A stretch of 5,544 nt of DNA from Chromatiales bacterium (GTDB lineage: Bacteria; Pseudomonadota; Gammaproteobacteria; UBA6429; Thiohalophilaceae), in NCBI GenBank assembly GCA_027001895.1, contig JALTLP010000133.1, positions 1 to 5,544 on the forward strand, read 5' to 3'. The position numbers and the translations under genes are program-made. The notes beneath the pieces are model-generated. The model saw only the letters and a program-made list of their open reading frames with translations, made no database searches and was not told the DNA's origin. Positions 5,543-5,544 of the stretch are shown here, piece after piece; the first letter of the stretch is position 1, and every line of letters begins with the position of its first letter.

Positions 5543-5544
5543 GT

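Overview
The window looks like a chromosomal segment of a gammaproteobacterium. It carries the conserved arrangement of leucyl aminopeptidase (pepA) divergent from the lipopolysaccharide-export permease genes lptF and lptG. It ends in an accessory cluster of three small paralogues that I assign to the DUF2173 family (Roadblock/LC7-like fold). From memory, DUF2173 proteins are frequent in sulfur-oxidising and other chemolithotrophic proteobacteria, so such an organism is a reasonable guess, but nothing here proves it.

Layout. Positions 1-1353 (minus) hold most of pepA, cut off by the window edge before its last ~50 codons. Positions 1354-1521 are a divergent intergenic region with candidate back-to-back -10 boxes and small dyads. 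Positions 1522-3680 (plus) hold lptF and lptG, which overlap by ATGA and are surely co-translated. Positions 3664-4221 (minus) hold an RDD-family membrane protein that converges on lptG with a 17-bp coding overlap. Positions 4222-4396 are a second divergent intergenic region, AT-rich, with three short dyads and weak promoter candidates. Positions 4397-5479 (plus) hold the three DUF2173-like genes, called A, B and C here. They are spaced by 36 and about 18 nt, each has its own Shine-Dalgarno, and they probably form one operon. Positions 5480-5544 contain no gene and only a weak AT-rich inverted repeat.

Function. LptF and LptG are the two membrane subunits of the LptB2FG ABC transporter, which pulls LPS out of the inner membrane; LptB, LptC and the rest of the bridge are encoded elsewhere. 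PepA is a cytosolic metallo-aminopeptidase whose E. coli relative also binds DNA. The RDD protein has no established role. The A-B-C cluster is the least explained part: three diverged copies of one ~110-residue fold in tandem, two sharing a C-terminal motif that the middle one lacks, with no partner GTPase or enzyme visible. All coding frames are open without frameshifts. No mobile element, tRNA, rRNA or CRISPR was seen.
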